64,000 nucleotides of DNA from Haberlea rhodopensis (lineage: Eukaryota > Streptophyta > Magnoliopsida > Lamiales > Gesneriaceae). Location of the stretch: assembly GCA_907163345.1 (NCBI GenBank), contig CAJQUN010000020.1, positions 6,445,722-6,509,721 of the forward strand, written 5' to 3'. How positions within the stretch are numbered: the first letter of the stretch is position 1; every line of letters begins with the position of its first letter. The position numbers and the translations under genes were made by a program. Of this stretch, positions 25,259 through 37,082 are shown piece by piece. The notes under the pieces are model-generated. The model searched no databases. It was not told where the DNA came from and was given only the letters and a program-made list of their open reading frames with translations.

Positions 25259-27226
25259 TGTGATGCCCCGAAATTAATTATATGCAATTTGGGCATTAAT
25301 GATGTTTATATGATTAATTATGGTGATAATTGATTTATGTGTTGAAATTAATTATCATGTTCAAATGCTTAGCCACTTGATAGGCGTAACCTGGGGGTTG
25401 CATTTCATGGTGCATGTTATGCATATTGAGAAATGAGGTGTTAACATGATTAAATTGTATTGGGTGTTAATTATGAGGAAAATATGGATTTAGTGGAAGT
25501 TTGTTGCATTTTTGTAAAATGCTTTTAAAATACCATGTTGGGGTATTTTATATATCATGTTAATTGTTGGGGTAAAATTTTAATTAATCTTCATAACCCC
25601 TTTTAACCCCACTATACCCTCCTTTTTACCTCACTTTTCCCCATCACTCTAAAATCCCCAAATTCACTCTCAAACCCTACCACTTCCCATTTTTCAAAAT
25701 TTGGCAAAGGAGGAAAGAGGAATCTTCACAAAAGTCTTGTTTGTGGGATTGTTGTAGGATTTGGAGTCCTCAAGAGGTATGTAACCCTTCCTAAAGTTTT
25801 AATGATGTTTGGTTTTGAAATGGGATGATTTTTGAAGTGTTTTATGTGGGTTTGTTTTGGGTATGTGTTGAATGTAGTTGGGGGTATGATTTTTGAAGTG
25901 TTTTATGTGGGTTTTAGTGAGTTATGATGATATTTGTTATGTTGGAAAGTTTGGGTTTGAAGGGTATGAAGTTGAGCTTGAAAAATGCTCAAAAATGGTG
26001 AAGAATCGCGCACCAGCAGGTGGCGATCGATCGCCATATATGAGGCGATCGATCGCCGAAGGCCAGTAGCAAAAATATGCTACAGGCGATCGATCGCCAT
26101 ATTTGAAGCGATCGATCGCCGCGAGGCAAAAAGTCAGGCGATCGATCGCCTCGATGCAGCGATCGATCGCCAGCAGCTTAAAAATGGCAAATGATGATTT
26201 TTGTTGATTTTTTGGTATTTGGCTATTATTTAGCTTCTAATATTGATTTGTATGGTTGTGTAGAACCATCTCAGGTACCAACAACATCAAGGAGATAAAG
26301 TTCTCCAACTTCTCCACTTTTGGGAATTAAGGTACCTAAGAAACGTACGAGCATCGGACGGTAAAACACACTCCTATACTATGACTACGCAATGATTGCA
26401 TAAGTATTTACGGTGTTTATGATGATGATTATGATAAGTAAGTTTATGATGATGATGTTTACAAGATGATGATGTTTATAAGATGATGATGTTTATGATA
26501 TGATGATGATGATGTATGTTTAACTATGTTATTGAGAATGGTAGAGTGCTCTGGTAGTTGTTATGGGAAAGCGAGGAAGGTACTTACCGCTGACATAGCT
26601 AGCGAGGAGATACATCCGCTATCAAGGTGTAGCGAGGGGTATCACAGTACCGCTATATGTCGAAGCGAGGGGGCCAATTGTTCCGCTGACATAACAATGC
26701 TAGAAACATCCCCATTTCTAAATAACATTGTTGATTATGAACATATGTGAAGTATGATTTTAATCATTTATGTCAAGAATCTAATGACTACGTGCATGAT
26801 TATGAAACAGGGACAACCAAAGTGGTTTAATGCGATTAACCAGGAAGTATATGTTACGATTATTTTCATGCATTTATTTATATGCCATTACCTTATGATG
26901 TTAAGTAATGATGTACATGCTCATGATGGGTTGTTCCTGTAGGTACACTTTTGGACTGAAGGGCTAAGGGTCGGGTTGAGACAGTGAGCTAAAAGGAGCA
27001 TGAAAGAATATAGGATACAAGATTTTGGATAGTCTCTACTCTAGGAGTAGTGTAAACCTATAATGTTAGCATTCATTTTTGGGAATGTAATTATTAAGTT
27101 CGAAATTTTATTTTTGGCCTGTAATTCTATTAGCTCAAAGCTACAACCGGAACCCTAAGATGTTATTAATGCATGTTTAGTCCATAATATGTGATTATAA
27201 TGATGTTAAGGTAGGAAGACCCTACA
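25259..27226 (+). repeat. 5' LTR (1968 bp)
   Basis: TGTGATGCCCCG ... CCCTACA. Contains the GGCGATCGATCGCC cluster (26022-26171), a GATGATGTTTA microsatellite (26410-26515), and an array of AGCGAGG...CCGCT motifs (26565-26690). Confidence 0.95.
26022..26171. repeat. Three pairs of GGCGATCGATCGCC palindromes
   Basis: Six copies in 150 bp, arranged as three pairs with 8-9 bp between members of a pair. In the 3' LTR (32771-32920) the same six occur, one with a C-to-T change. Confidence 0.9.
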
Positions 27227-27230
27227 TTAG

Positions 27231-27247
27231 TGGTATCAAAGCAGTGG
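27231..27247 (+). promoter_or_regulatory. Primer-binding site, tRNA-iMet type
   Basis: TGGTATCAAAGCAGTGG, four nt after the 5' LTR end. One base differs from the usual TGGTATCAGAGC. Confidence 0.85.
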
Positions 27248-27433
27248 TTAGAAAACCCAGGAATGAGTGAAGGGTGGCCTTAGCAATAGGTTGGCTAGGT
27301 GCTTCTTTTTAAACATGTTTTGTGCATATGTTACATATGAAGTATATGACCATTGTACTAACATGTTATGGTTTCTAACGATGTATTATATGAACTGCTT
27401 TTGGGGTATTGTTGTTAACCCTTGTCTTGCAGC

Positions 27434-30400
27434 ATGGCAGCAAATATCGATATAGGAGATGCAGTGAGTGTTAATGCAAGTGCTGGGCGTACAAATCCCC
27501 TACCACCGCCAGCCTTGGGCGAGGAACCCTCTGATCAACAGTTACTACCTGGGGAGCTAAGTTTGGCTCAGTTTCTGACATACCGACCCCCGATGTTCGA
27601 AGGAACTGAGACAGGGGAAATGGCTGAGGAGTGGTTAGAAAGGATGGAACAGATATTTGTGGCAGCTCCTTGTGCGAAGTCAGCATGGATAAGACTATCG
27701 GAGTTCCAACTGGCCAAGAAGGCATTGATGTGGGGGAAGACCACAGTAATAGAGCAAGAGGCTCAGGGACAGGAAATAAATTGGAAACTATTCAGAACTC
27801 GGTTTCTGACCCGCTACTTTTCAGCTGCTGCACGACAGGCTAAGGAAGATGAGTTTACTAACCTCAAGCAAGGTAACATGCCTGTGTCAGATTATGCTCT
27901 TCATTACTGTTCTTTGCTCAGATATGTACCTCACATCGCCGCAAGTACTCAAGCAAAGATGAGGAACTTCATGAAAGGTTTGAGGCCGGAACTGTATGAC
28001 AGGGTGATTACTTATGGCCCTGCTTGCTTTGATACGCCCTTTCACGGGCTGAGCTAGCCGAACTGGGAGTTGGTGCATATCCTGATGCCGTGCCACCTCC
28101 AGCACCCCCTCAGAAATCTATTTCCGATAATTTGAAGCCGAGGGGTGATCAGTTCAAGCCAAGGGGGAACACATCAGCTTCGAGGTTCAGTGGTAAGAGG
28201 CCCGAGAATCGTTGGAAAGGAAGCCGTAGGAATGATGCCCCGTCAGGAATAGGACAGTCTCAGGGAGGCAGATTTGTGAAGGTCCAGTGCTCTCTTTGTG
28301 GGCAACCACATTCGACGAAAGGCTATGTCGGTTGTTATGTATGTGGCAATAAGGGCCACTTTGCTCGGCAATGTCCCAATCGGGAGGGACAACAGAACTC
28401 TACGGGGAGGCCTGCGGACAGAGTAGTGCAGCACAGGCCAACGTTTGTACCGAGGCAGTATGGAGGTCAGCCTATGGGGCCACCTCAGGGGCAAGTTTAT
28501 GCTTTGACAAGGGAGCAGGCTACAGCAGCTCCGGAGGAAGTGATAGCGGGTACGTGTATTTTATTTACGCACCCTGCTTTTATATTGATAGACACAGGTG
28601 CGTCACACTCTTTCGTGTCAACAAGTTTTGTGGAAAGGCACCACATATGCACTTCTCCGTTGCCCACGCCTCTTGTAGTCTCGACACCCGCCGGAAGAAG
28701 TTTGATTGATGATCGGATTGTTTATGACAGCCTCATTTATTTTGAGGGTAACGAGCTAAGGTCAGATTTGATTGTTCTGGGAATGTCAGACTTTGACTGC
28801 ATTGTGGGCATTGATGTTCTGAACAGGTATCAGGCAGTTGTGAACTGCAGGCAGAGGACAGTCCGATTCAGGTCTGATATAGGAGTCCAGTGGACGTTCT
28901 ATGGGGATGGTTCCCGTTCAAAGATTCCATTGATATCTGTTGTCAAGATGGCACAGTTGTTGGAACGGGGCCATACAGGATATCTCATCTATGTTGTTGA
29001 TATTACTGAAAAGAGGGAAGAATTAAAGGTTGAGGATGTGCCCGTAGTGGCGGAGTTTCCTGATGTCTTTCCGGAAGAGATTCCCGGATTCCCACCGATG
29101 AGAGAGGTCGAGTTTGGGATTGAGTTACTACCGGGGACATCTGCCATTTCTCGTGCCCCGTATAGGATGGCACCAGCGGAATTAATGGAGTTGAAGGTTC
29201 AGTTACAAGAGCTCCTTGATAAGGGTTACATACGCCCTAGCGTATCGCCCTGGGGTTCACCAGTCCTATTTGTTAAGAAGAAAGATGGTTCAATACGGCT
29301 GTGCATCGATTACAGACAACTGAACAAAGCCACCGTGAAGAATAGTATCCACTTCCGAGGATCGATGATTTGTTTGACCAGTTGCAGGGTACGAGGCTCT
29401 ACAGTAAGATCGATCTGAGGTCGGGGTATCATCAGATTCGGGTAAGGGAAGATGACGTTCAGAAGACAGCTTTCAGGACTAGGTATGGGCACTATGAATT
29501 CTTAGTCATGCCTTTTGGGGTGACAAATGCCCCAGCTGTCTTCATGAGTCTGATGAACAGAGTATTTCAACCATATTTGGATCAGTTTGTCATTGTTTTC
29601 ATTGACGATATACTCATTTATTCTCGGACCGAAGAGGAACACGTGAAGCACTTGAGGACAGTACTCCAGATCCTTAGGGATCATCAGTTATATGCAAAGC
29701 TCAGCAAGTGCGAGTTCTGGTTGAGCAGTGTAGTGTTCTTGGGTCATGTTATATCTAGCAGCGGGATATCTGTAGATCCCAGGAAGGTTGAAGCTATGAT
29801 GGAGTGGGCTGCACCCACTTCTGTACCCGAGATACGGAGCTTCCTTGGTTTAGCGGGTTATTACCGACGTTTCGTCGAGGGATTTTCTAAGATCGCTAAG
29901 CCGTTGACACAGCTGACTCAGAAAGGAGTCCCGTTCTATTGGTCCAAAGCTTGTGAGGAAAGCTTCCAATAATTGAAGCGTCGTTTGAGTACGACACCTG
30001 TATTGGTGATTCCTTCGGAGAATAAGAGGTTTGCCTTGTACACGGATGCATCATTGCAGGGTTTGGGCTATGTAATGATGCAGGATAAGGACGTGGTGGC
30101 TTATGCTTCGAGGCAGTTGAAGCCTCATGAGACCAGATACCCAGTTCATGATCTGGAACTGGCGGCCATCATTTTCGCCTTGAAAATTTGGAGGCATTAC
30201 CTGTATGGTACGACGTTTACCATCTATACGGACCATAAGAGCTTGAAGTTCTTATTCACCCAAGCGGAGCTGAATATGAGGCAAAGAAGATGGATGGATT
30301 TACTCAAGGATTATGATTGTGAAATTGAATACCATCCTGGTAAAGCAAACTTGATAGCAGACGCCTTAAGTCGGAAGGTGAAGAGTACTGCTGAGGATGC

Positions 30401-31930
30401 CATGAGTTTATCAGCTATGATGACTTCTTATTGCCATCTGGGCTATGATTTTGATGTGGACACGTCGCCGGTGCGAGTGTCGACCTTATTGGCTGAGCCA
30501 GACATATTTGAGGCTATCAGGAAAGCCCAGATGTCGGATGATGAGGTTCAGAGATGGTCATCGATAGTACTTCAGGGTCAGTTATCAAAGTTCAGAGTGG
30601 CAGAAGATGGTTCCTTGAGGCTTGGTAATCGTTGGGTAGTGCCGAGGGCACCAGAATTGCGTCAAGGGATCTTGCACCGTGCTCATAGCAGCAGGTTTAG
30701 CATACATCCAGGTGGAAGAAAGATGTACAAGGACTTATGCGACCAGTTTTGGTGGAGGCGGATGAAAAGAGACGTCATCACCTTTGTCAAGAAGTGCTTG
30801 ATTTGTCAGCAAGTAAAAGCGGAGAGGCAGAGGCCTGGTGGCGAACTGAAGAGTTTAGATGTACCTGAATGGAAGTGGGAGCACATATCTATGGACTTCG
30901 TGACCCACTTGCCAAGGACGGCCTCTGGATTTGATGCGATCTGGGTGATCGTAGATAGGCTGACGAAGGTAGCTCATTTCATCCCTTACTGTATGACTTT
31001 CACATATCTAAAGATGGCCCAATTATATGTACGGGATGTGGTGAGGTTGCATGGGGTTCCAGTCTCGATTGTGTCTGACAGAGACCCAAGGTTTACTTCA
31101 CATTTCTGGGAGGGTCTCCAGACAGCTTTGGGCACAGAGGTGAGACTGAGTACAGCTTATCACCCTCAGACAGACGGTCAGACTGAGCTTAATATACAGA
31201 CGCTCGAAGATATGCTGAGGGCATGTGTACTAGAGTTTGATACCCCGTGGCAAGATTCATTACCGCTAGTGGAGTTCTCGTATAATAACAGCTATCAGGC
31301 GAGCATTCAAATGGCCCCTTTTGAAGCTCTTTACCGTCGACGCTGTAGGTCACCGCTGTATTGGGAGGACTTGACTAGTAAAGCGGTCGGAGGACCGGAT
31401 ATGATTAGGGATATAGAAGGAAAGATTAAGTTGATACGCCAGAAGATGAAAGCGGCCCAGGATAGGCAAGCAGCGTATGCCAATAAGCGACGATGATCGC
31501 TAGAATTCCAAGTAGGAGACAAGGTCTTCTTAAAAATCTCACCCTTCAGGGGTGTAGTTCGTTTTGGTATGCGGGGGAAGTTATCTCCAAGGTATGTTGG
31601 GCCATATGAAATATTGCAGCGTATCGGTACTTTGGCCTACCATTTGGCTCTACCACCCTCTTTATATGGTATTCATGATGTCTTTCACGTCTCTATGTTA
31701 CGAAAGTATGAGCCAGACCCGTCTCATGTATTACAGCCTACTGAAGTACAGTTGGACTCAGATCTATCCTACGTAGAACGACCGGTCAGAATTCTGGATC
31801 GAGAGGATCGCAGATTACGAAGCAAGATTATACCGATGGTCAAAGTTCAGTGGGATCGTCGGGGTGTCGAGGAGGCTACGTGGGAGACGGAACGGCATAT
31901 GGTGCAGCATTACCCGAAACTATTTTCTGG
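27434..31930 (+). pseudogene. Chromovirus gag-pol with two frameshifts and two stops
   Basis: Starts MAANIDIGD at 27434. Gag has FEGTETGEMAEEWLERMEQI. A CCHC zinc knuckle (CYVCGNKGHFARQC) is at 28333-28374. The aspartic protease active site IDTGASHSFV begins near 28588. Reverse transcriptase spans 29040-29700, with the FIDD active site at 29598-29609. RNase H begins FALYTDAS near 30030. Integrase follows, with an HHCC-type zinc region (30670-30810), SMDFVTHLP (about 30890) and HPQTDGQTE. A chromodomain ends the polyprotein (31779-31925, with VKVQWDRRGVEEATWE). Lesions: a frameshift near 28030-28040 at the end of gag, a one-base deletion near 29343-29346 in RT, in-frame TAA at 29970-29972, and in-frame TGA at 31494-31496. 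The chromodomain places it in the chromovirus clade. Tekay is my best guess from the LTR size. Confidence 0.9.
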
Positions 31931-31993
31931 TATGTTATTTATGTTTAGTTTCATTTTGGGTAAGTGCATGCGATTTCGAGGACGAAATCTTAT

Positions 31994-32007
31994 AAGTAGG
32001 GGAGTAT
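31994..32007 (+). promoter_or_regulatory. Polypurine tract
   Basis: AAGTAGGGGAGTAT directly before TGTGATG at the 3' LTR start, following CGAGGACGAAATC. Confidence 0.8.
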
Positions 32008-33992
32008 TGTGATGCCCCGAAATTAATTATATGCAATTTGGGCATTTATGATGTTTATATGATTAATTATGGTGATAATTGATTTATGTGTTGAAATTAA
32101 TTATCATGTTGAAATGCTTAACCACTTGATAGGCGTAACCTGGGGGTTGCATTTTATGGTGCATGTTATGCATGTTGGGAAATGAGGTGTTAACATGATT
32201 AAATTGTATTGGGTGTTAATTATGAGGAAAATATGGATTTAGTGGAAGTTTGTTGCTTTTTTGTAAAATGCTTATAAAATACCATGTTGGGGTATTTTAT
32301 ACAACATGTTAATTGTTGGGGTAAAATTTTAATTAATCTTCATAACCCCTTTTAACCCCACTATACCCTCATTTTTACCTCACTTTTCCCCATCACTCTA
32401 AAATCCCCAAATTCACTCTCAAACCCTACCACTTCCCATTTTTCGAAATTTGGCGAAGGAGGAAGGAGGAATCTTCACAAAAGTCTTGTTTGTGGGATTT
32501 GTTGTAGGATTTGGAGTCCTCAAGAGGTATGGAACCCTTTCTAAAGTCTTAATGATGTTTGGTTTTGAAATGGGATGATTTTTGAAGTGTTTTATGTGGG
32601 TTTGTTTTGGGTATGTGTTGAATGTAGTTGGGGTATGATTTTTGAAGTGTTTTATGTGGGTTTTAGTGAGTTATGATGATATTTGTTATGTTGGAAAGTT
32701 TGGGTTTGAAGGGTATGAAGTTGAGCTTGAAAAATGCTCAAAAATGGTGAAGAATCGCGCACCAGCAGGTGGCGATCGATCGCCATATATGAGGCGATCG
32801 ATCGCCGAAGGCCAGTAGCAAAAAAATGCTACAGGCGATCGATCGTCATATTTGAAGCGATCGATCGCCGCGAGGCAAAAAGTCAGGCGATCGATCGCCT
32901 CGATGCAGCGATCGATCGCCAGCAGCTTAAAATGGCAAATGATGATTTTTGTTGAATTTTTGGTATTTGGCTATTATTTAGCTTCTAATATTGATTTGTA
33001 TGGTTGTGTAGAACCATCCCAGGTACCAACAACATCGAGGAGATAAAGTTCTCCAACTTCTCCACTTTTGGGAATTAAGGTACGTAAGAAACGTACGGGC
33101 ATCGGACGGTAAAACACACTCCTATACTATGACTACGCAATGATTGCATAAGTATTTACGATGTTTATGATGATGATTATGATAAGTAAGTTTATGATGA
33201 TGATGTTTACAAGATGATGATGTTTACAAGATGATGATGTTTATAAGATGATGATGTTTATGATATGATGATGATGATGTATGTTTAACTATGTTATTGA
33301 GAATGGTAGAGTGTTCTGGTAGTTGTTATGGGAAAGCGAGGAAGGTACTTACCGCTGACATAGCTAGCGAGGAGATACATCCGCTATCAAGGTGTAGCGA
33401 GGGGTATCACAGTACCGCTATATGTCGAAGCGAGGGGGCCAATTGTTCCGCTGACATAACAAGGCCAGAAACATCCCCATTTCTAAATAACATTGTTGAT
33501 TATGAACATATGTGAAGTATGATTTTAATCATTTATGTCAAGAATCTAATGACTACGTGCATGATTATGAAACAGGGACAACCAAAGTGGGTTAATGCGA
33601 TTAACCAGGAAGTATATGTTACGATTATTTTCATGCATTTATTTATATGCCATTACCTTATGATGTTAAGTAATGATGTACATGCTCATGATGGGTTGTT
33701 CATGTAGGTACATTTTTGGACTGAAGGGCTAAGGGTCGGGTTGAGGCAGTGAGCTAAAAGGAGCATGAAAGAATATAGGATACATGATTTTGGATACTCT
33801 CTACTCTAGGAGTAGTGTAAACCTATAATGTTAGCATTTATTTTTGGGAAATGTAATTATTAAGTTCGAAATTTTATTTTTGGCCTGTAATTCTATTAGC
33901 TCAAAGCTACAACCGGAACCCTAAGATGTTAATAATGCATGTTTAGTCCATAATATGTGATTATAATGATGTTAAGGTAGGAAGACCCTACA
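32008..33992 (+). repeat. 3' LTR (1985 bp)
   Basis: Near-identical to 25259-27226. It has one extra GATGATGTTTACAA unit in the microsatellite, which explains most of the length difference. Confidence 0.95.
32771..32920. repeat. Three pairs of GGCGATCGATCGCC palindromes, 3' LTR
   Basis: Same layout as 26022-26171. One unit reads GATCGATCGTC. Confidence 0.9.
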
Positions 33993-35120
33993 AATAAACT
34001 TACCGAAAATTCTACATCATGTCACACATTGGCTGATGGATAGACCATATTTGTCAAGCATGCCCGGAGCAAAAAGAACCAGAGTTCGGGAAAGGATTCC
34101 GATCCAAACCCGACAGATCAGAGGCAGGAAGAGACAAGAGACCTGCTGACAAGAGATCCCGTTTTTCAAAAGCTCGGGGACCACAAAAATCAATAATGTA
34201 AAGATTCATCGACAAAAGGAAAAGATGTGGACCATTAGAAGTTAGTGTGGATACCGTTCAAACGCACTCAGACAAAAATAATGGACCACTCAAGAGAAAA
34301 GTTGGCACACTCAGACAAATATGCCAGATCACGTGAAAGTTAAGGCGCACTCAACAATTATCGAGATTTGAAATCCGAATTTCTAAGTCTAGATTTAAGC
34401 TTATATAAAGGCACTCATTCAGGAAGCTAAGGAAATCGAAAATTCTCCATAGTTTTCTGAGAATAAAAATTAGAGCCTCCAAGCTTTGTAATTGTTCAAC
34501 TTTCGTAGCTTGGTAATATTTCTTTTCTTTTATTTCTTTTGTAATCGTTTGTAGTATTGTTCTGTTTGGGTTTTAGTTTATGTGTTCTTGAGTCAAGCCT
34601 CATCTATATGAAAGGCTAACAAGTCCATCGCCTCCCAAAAGGAGACATTTTAATGTATTAGATATTATAAGTATTCCATAATAAAAATAAGACTATTGAT
34701 TATTCCTTACGCCCTAAGTTAGAAACGAATTAAGGCTGTGCTATGCGGTTTCTGAAGGAGTCGGATAACTGGCAGACTAACCTCGCCTGTGAGCTGAGGT
34801 TGGATTGTGAGGAGCCATTCGTAAAACAGTGTGGAGGCAGTAAGTTTTCGACTGTTGGCTTTGCGACCCACCTCACCTGGTGCCGTTATGGTCAAAATGA
34901 TAAATTTCAGTTTGTTAAAATTTTATTGTAATATGAAAGCATGATGGGCCTGTTATTTATTTTTAACATGATCTTCAAATCGAGTTGAATTATATTTAGA
35001 AGAACGTTATATGAACTGTGAGTCCTTTGTAAAAGTATGCTCTTGAGTTCATCCCGAGATGACAGAAACTGAAGGATCTCATGTTCATAAAATGCTACTG
35101 TTTGGTGAATATTAGGATAA
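33993..35120 (+). pseudogene. Pararetrovirus copy 1 continued: end of the last frame, promoter and leader
   Basis: Resumes the viral sequence after the gypsy insertion (TSD AATAA). It matches 45150-44120 of copy 2 in reverse complement. It holds the end of the coding region (GCATGCCCGGAGCA, then GATCCAAACCCGACAGATCA), a TATA box, a poly(A) signal and a leader of several hundred nt. Similarity to copy 2 fades near 35110. No intact gene is present. Confidence 0.75.
34330..34467 (+). promoter_or_regulatory. Caulimovirid-type promoter: G-box, TATATAAAG, early AATAAA
   Basis: CACGTG at 34330-34335, TATATAAAG at 34402-34410, and AATAAA at 34462-34467, about 55 nt after the TATA box. A poly(A) signal just downstream of the start site is the usual caulimovirid arrangement, giving terminally redundant RNA. 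The same three elements recur in copy 2. Two ACTCAGACA repeats lie upstream of the TATA box. Confidence 0.6.
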
Positions 35121-35189
35121 AGAAGATGATAAACAGTATACAGAGGCAATTTTGATTTTTAAACATTTTCCTAGGGTTAAGAATGTAAT

Positions 35190-35335
35190 TTTATTAAAGG
35201 TTTGATGGACCACATGGAGTTATTATTGTTATTTCCACCAGGAATGGACCTAGATCAACTAATGTTTTTTCGCTGGACTAGGATAGATTAAGTTTCAGGA
35301 AAGAGTACCGGCCCGTAATTTTTCTTAAATATTAT
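35190..35335. repeat. Weak third match to the 1-230 / 16819 repeat
   Basis: Shares GGACTAGGAT, TTAAGTTT and GTACCGGCC in the same order. It is divergent. Confidence 0.35.
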
Positions 35336-35339
35336 ATAT

Positions 35340-36242
35340 TACATGTTAATGATTTATTTATGAAATCTTATAAAATTAGTTGATATAAAACTTAGTAATA
35401 TGATGGTTATAAATAAGAAACAATGTCATATATATATATATATATATGTGTATATAGTATAATACACAGATCAACCAATTAATTAAATCAAAGTAAGAAC
35501 TTATGAACCACAAAATAATTAATATTCTCACTTGTATGATTATCAAGAAGTATCTAAAAAAAAAGATCACAAGTCAAATGTCACATCCACACATCTATCA
35601 AAAGAACTAATTTTACTGATAAGTTCATTCGACCACATAAAATCCCATAAACCCACGATCGGGTGAGCAAGTGTTCATAAACCATCAATTTGATGATGCA
35701 AAATAGTGTAATATCATGTCTACATAAAATTAATTGGGATTAGATACAAAGTTTGTTAAATATAATTGTGGTATTTAAAATATATTAAATTTTTACATGT
35801 ATTGTAAATTTAAGTGTTTATTGTGCTGTCTCTTGACTTATATTAATCGTAGAACTGAAAGCATATGATTTCGTGAAATTAACAAATATATATTTTATCT
35901 CACTAGATATTAATGAAATTAGTAAAATATATACAATTTAATATTATTTTTATATCAATATCGTTCACAGGTCATTTCTTCGTTTAAAGATTTTTAACTT
36001 CTTATTCAAAATTCAAAATATCGTATATTTATTTGAATTACATCAATCATAAATAATGAAATGATTAGTTCAAATTCAAACCCAAAACTAATTAGTATTT
36101 TTTTAAATATAAACATAAAAAATATTAAAAAGTTGAACTACTTGCCACTTCCCACTAATTGATATTGCTTAAAGGCAAAGCGTGATATTGGGACGTGGGC
36201 GCAAGGAATTGTACTTTGTGCTTCTCCCACTACTTCACGAAT
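35340..36242. other. No gene seen; AT-rich
   Basis: Includes a TA/TG microsatellite at 35430-35460. Nothing else is recognised. Confidence 0.5.
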
Positions 36243-36257
36243 AAGAAAAGCTCAAAC

Positions 36258-36497
36258 AAAGCTAAGAGAGTGTTTGAGTTGGTAGAACATAGTGAGTTCG
36301 AAATCATAAAATCATGAATTCGATTTTTTTGTCAACTTTTTTTTTCTGGTTTGAGCCTATTGCATCGAACTTACGTATTGCGATTTACCTTGATGTTGTT
36401 TGTAGGCTACTGTGTTTGTTAGTCCGATTCAGAGATTTATCCAATTTGCATCTTAAAGATTAGGCTTCAAGTTTTCTCGTCATAAAAAAAAAGAGAA
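36258..36497 (+). mobile_element. tRNA-derived SINE with 15-bp TSD
   Basis: Flanked by AAGAAAAGCTCAAAC (36243-36257) and AAGAAAAGCGCAAAC (36498-36512), one mismatch. A-box-like TTTGAGTTGGTAGAAC is near 36273 and B-box-like GAATTCGATT near 36318. A 3' part with GAGCCTATTGCATCGAACTT follows, and an A-rich tail ends it. A 3' fragment of the same family is at about 36831-36908. Confidence 0.7.
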
Positions 36498-36640
36498 AAG
36501 AAAAGCGCAAACACGTTCCCACTCATCAATTCAACAAGATATAAGATATAATTTTTACTAATATAAAAATTATTTAGTCGAGAGATTAAAATTTTTGAAC
36601 CTTGAGATTTTAAAGTGCCTCCATATCCTCGATCATACTT

Positions 36641-37082
36641 GGATGAGTAAAATACAATTTAAAATCTCTTGAAAATGAATGCAGTAAAGCAAATGAATAT
36701 AGAATTTTATAGACGTTCGAAGTTAAATCTTCTACTCATCGATTCTCTAGTTACACGAATGTACCAATAAAACCACTACTACAAATGAGAGCTGAACGGT
36801 AAGAATAACCTTATAATCGTCAATTTTTGGTCTTGAGTTTGATTTTTCATGTCAACACTTTTTCGATCTGAGCATATTGCACCGGGCTTATCTAATATAG
36901 TTTAACTGGTTGGATGGGTAAAATACAATTTAAAAAGTCTTGAAAATGAATGCAGTAAATCAAATGGATATAGAATTTTATAGATGTTCGAAGATAAATC
37001 TTCTACTCATCGATTCTCTCGTTACACGAATGTACCAATAAAAAGACTACTACAAATGAGAGATGAACGGTATGAATAACCA
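36641..37082. repeat. Tandem duplication (~170 bp units) around a SINE fragment
   Basis: 36641-36812 and 36911-37082 are near-identical (starting GGGTAAAATACAATTTAAAA or similar and ending GAACGGTA-GAATAACC). The ~100 bp between them (36813-36910) is a SINE 3' fragment. Confidence 0.8.

Larger units (their letters stand above)
25259..33992 (+). mobile_element. Chromodomain Ty3/gypsy element (Tekay-like), full structure, 8.7 kb
   Basis: Structurally complete: 5' LTR 25259-27226, PBS at 27231, gag-pol remnants 27434-31930, purine tract before 32008, 3' LTR 32008-33992. The 5-bp target duplication AATAA is at 25254-25258 and 33993-33997. The LTRs differ at only a few dozen sites by eye, so the insertion is fairly recent. 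It sits inside pararetrovirus copy 1 and is younger than it. The reading frame is broken in four places, so it would need enzymes in trans. Confidence 0.95.

Noticed and set aside
25985..26194. Frame reading RSIAIYEAIDRR repeats
   Set aside because: Translation of the palindrome cluster in the LTR.
7549..32920. GCGATCGATCGC repeats as a sign of cyanobacterial (HIP1-type) DNA
   Set aside because: They lie only inside LTRs of plant elements with target duplications, and the core is longer than the HIP1 octamer.
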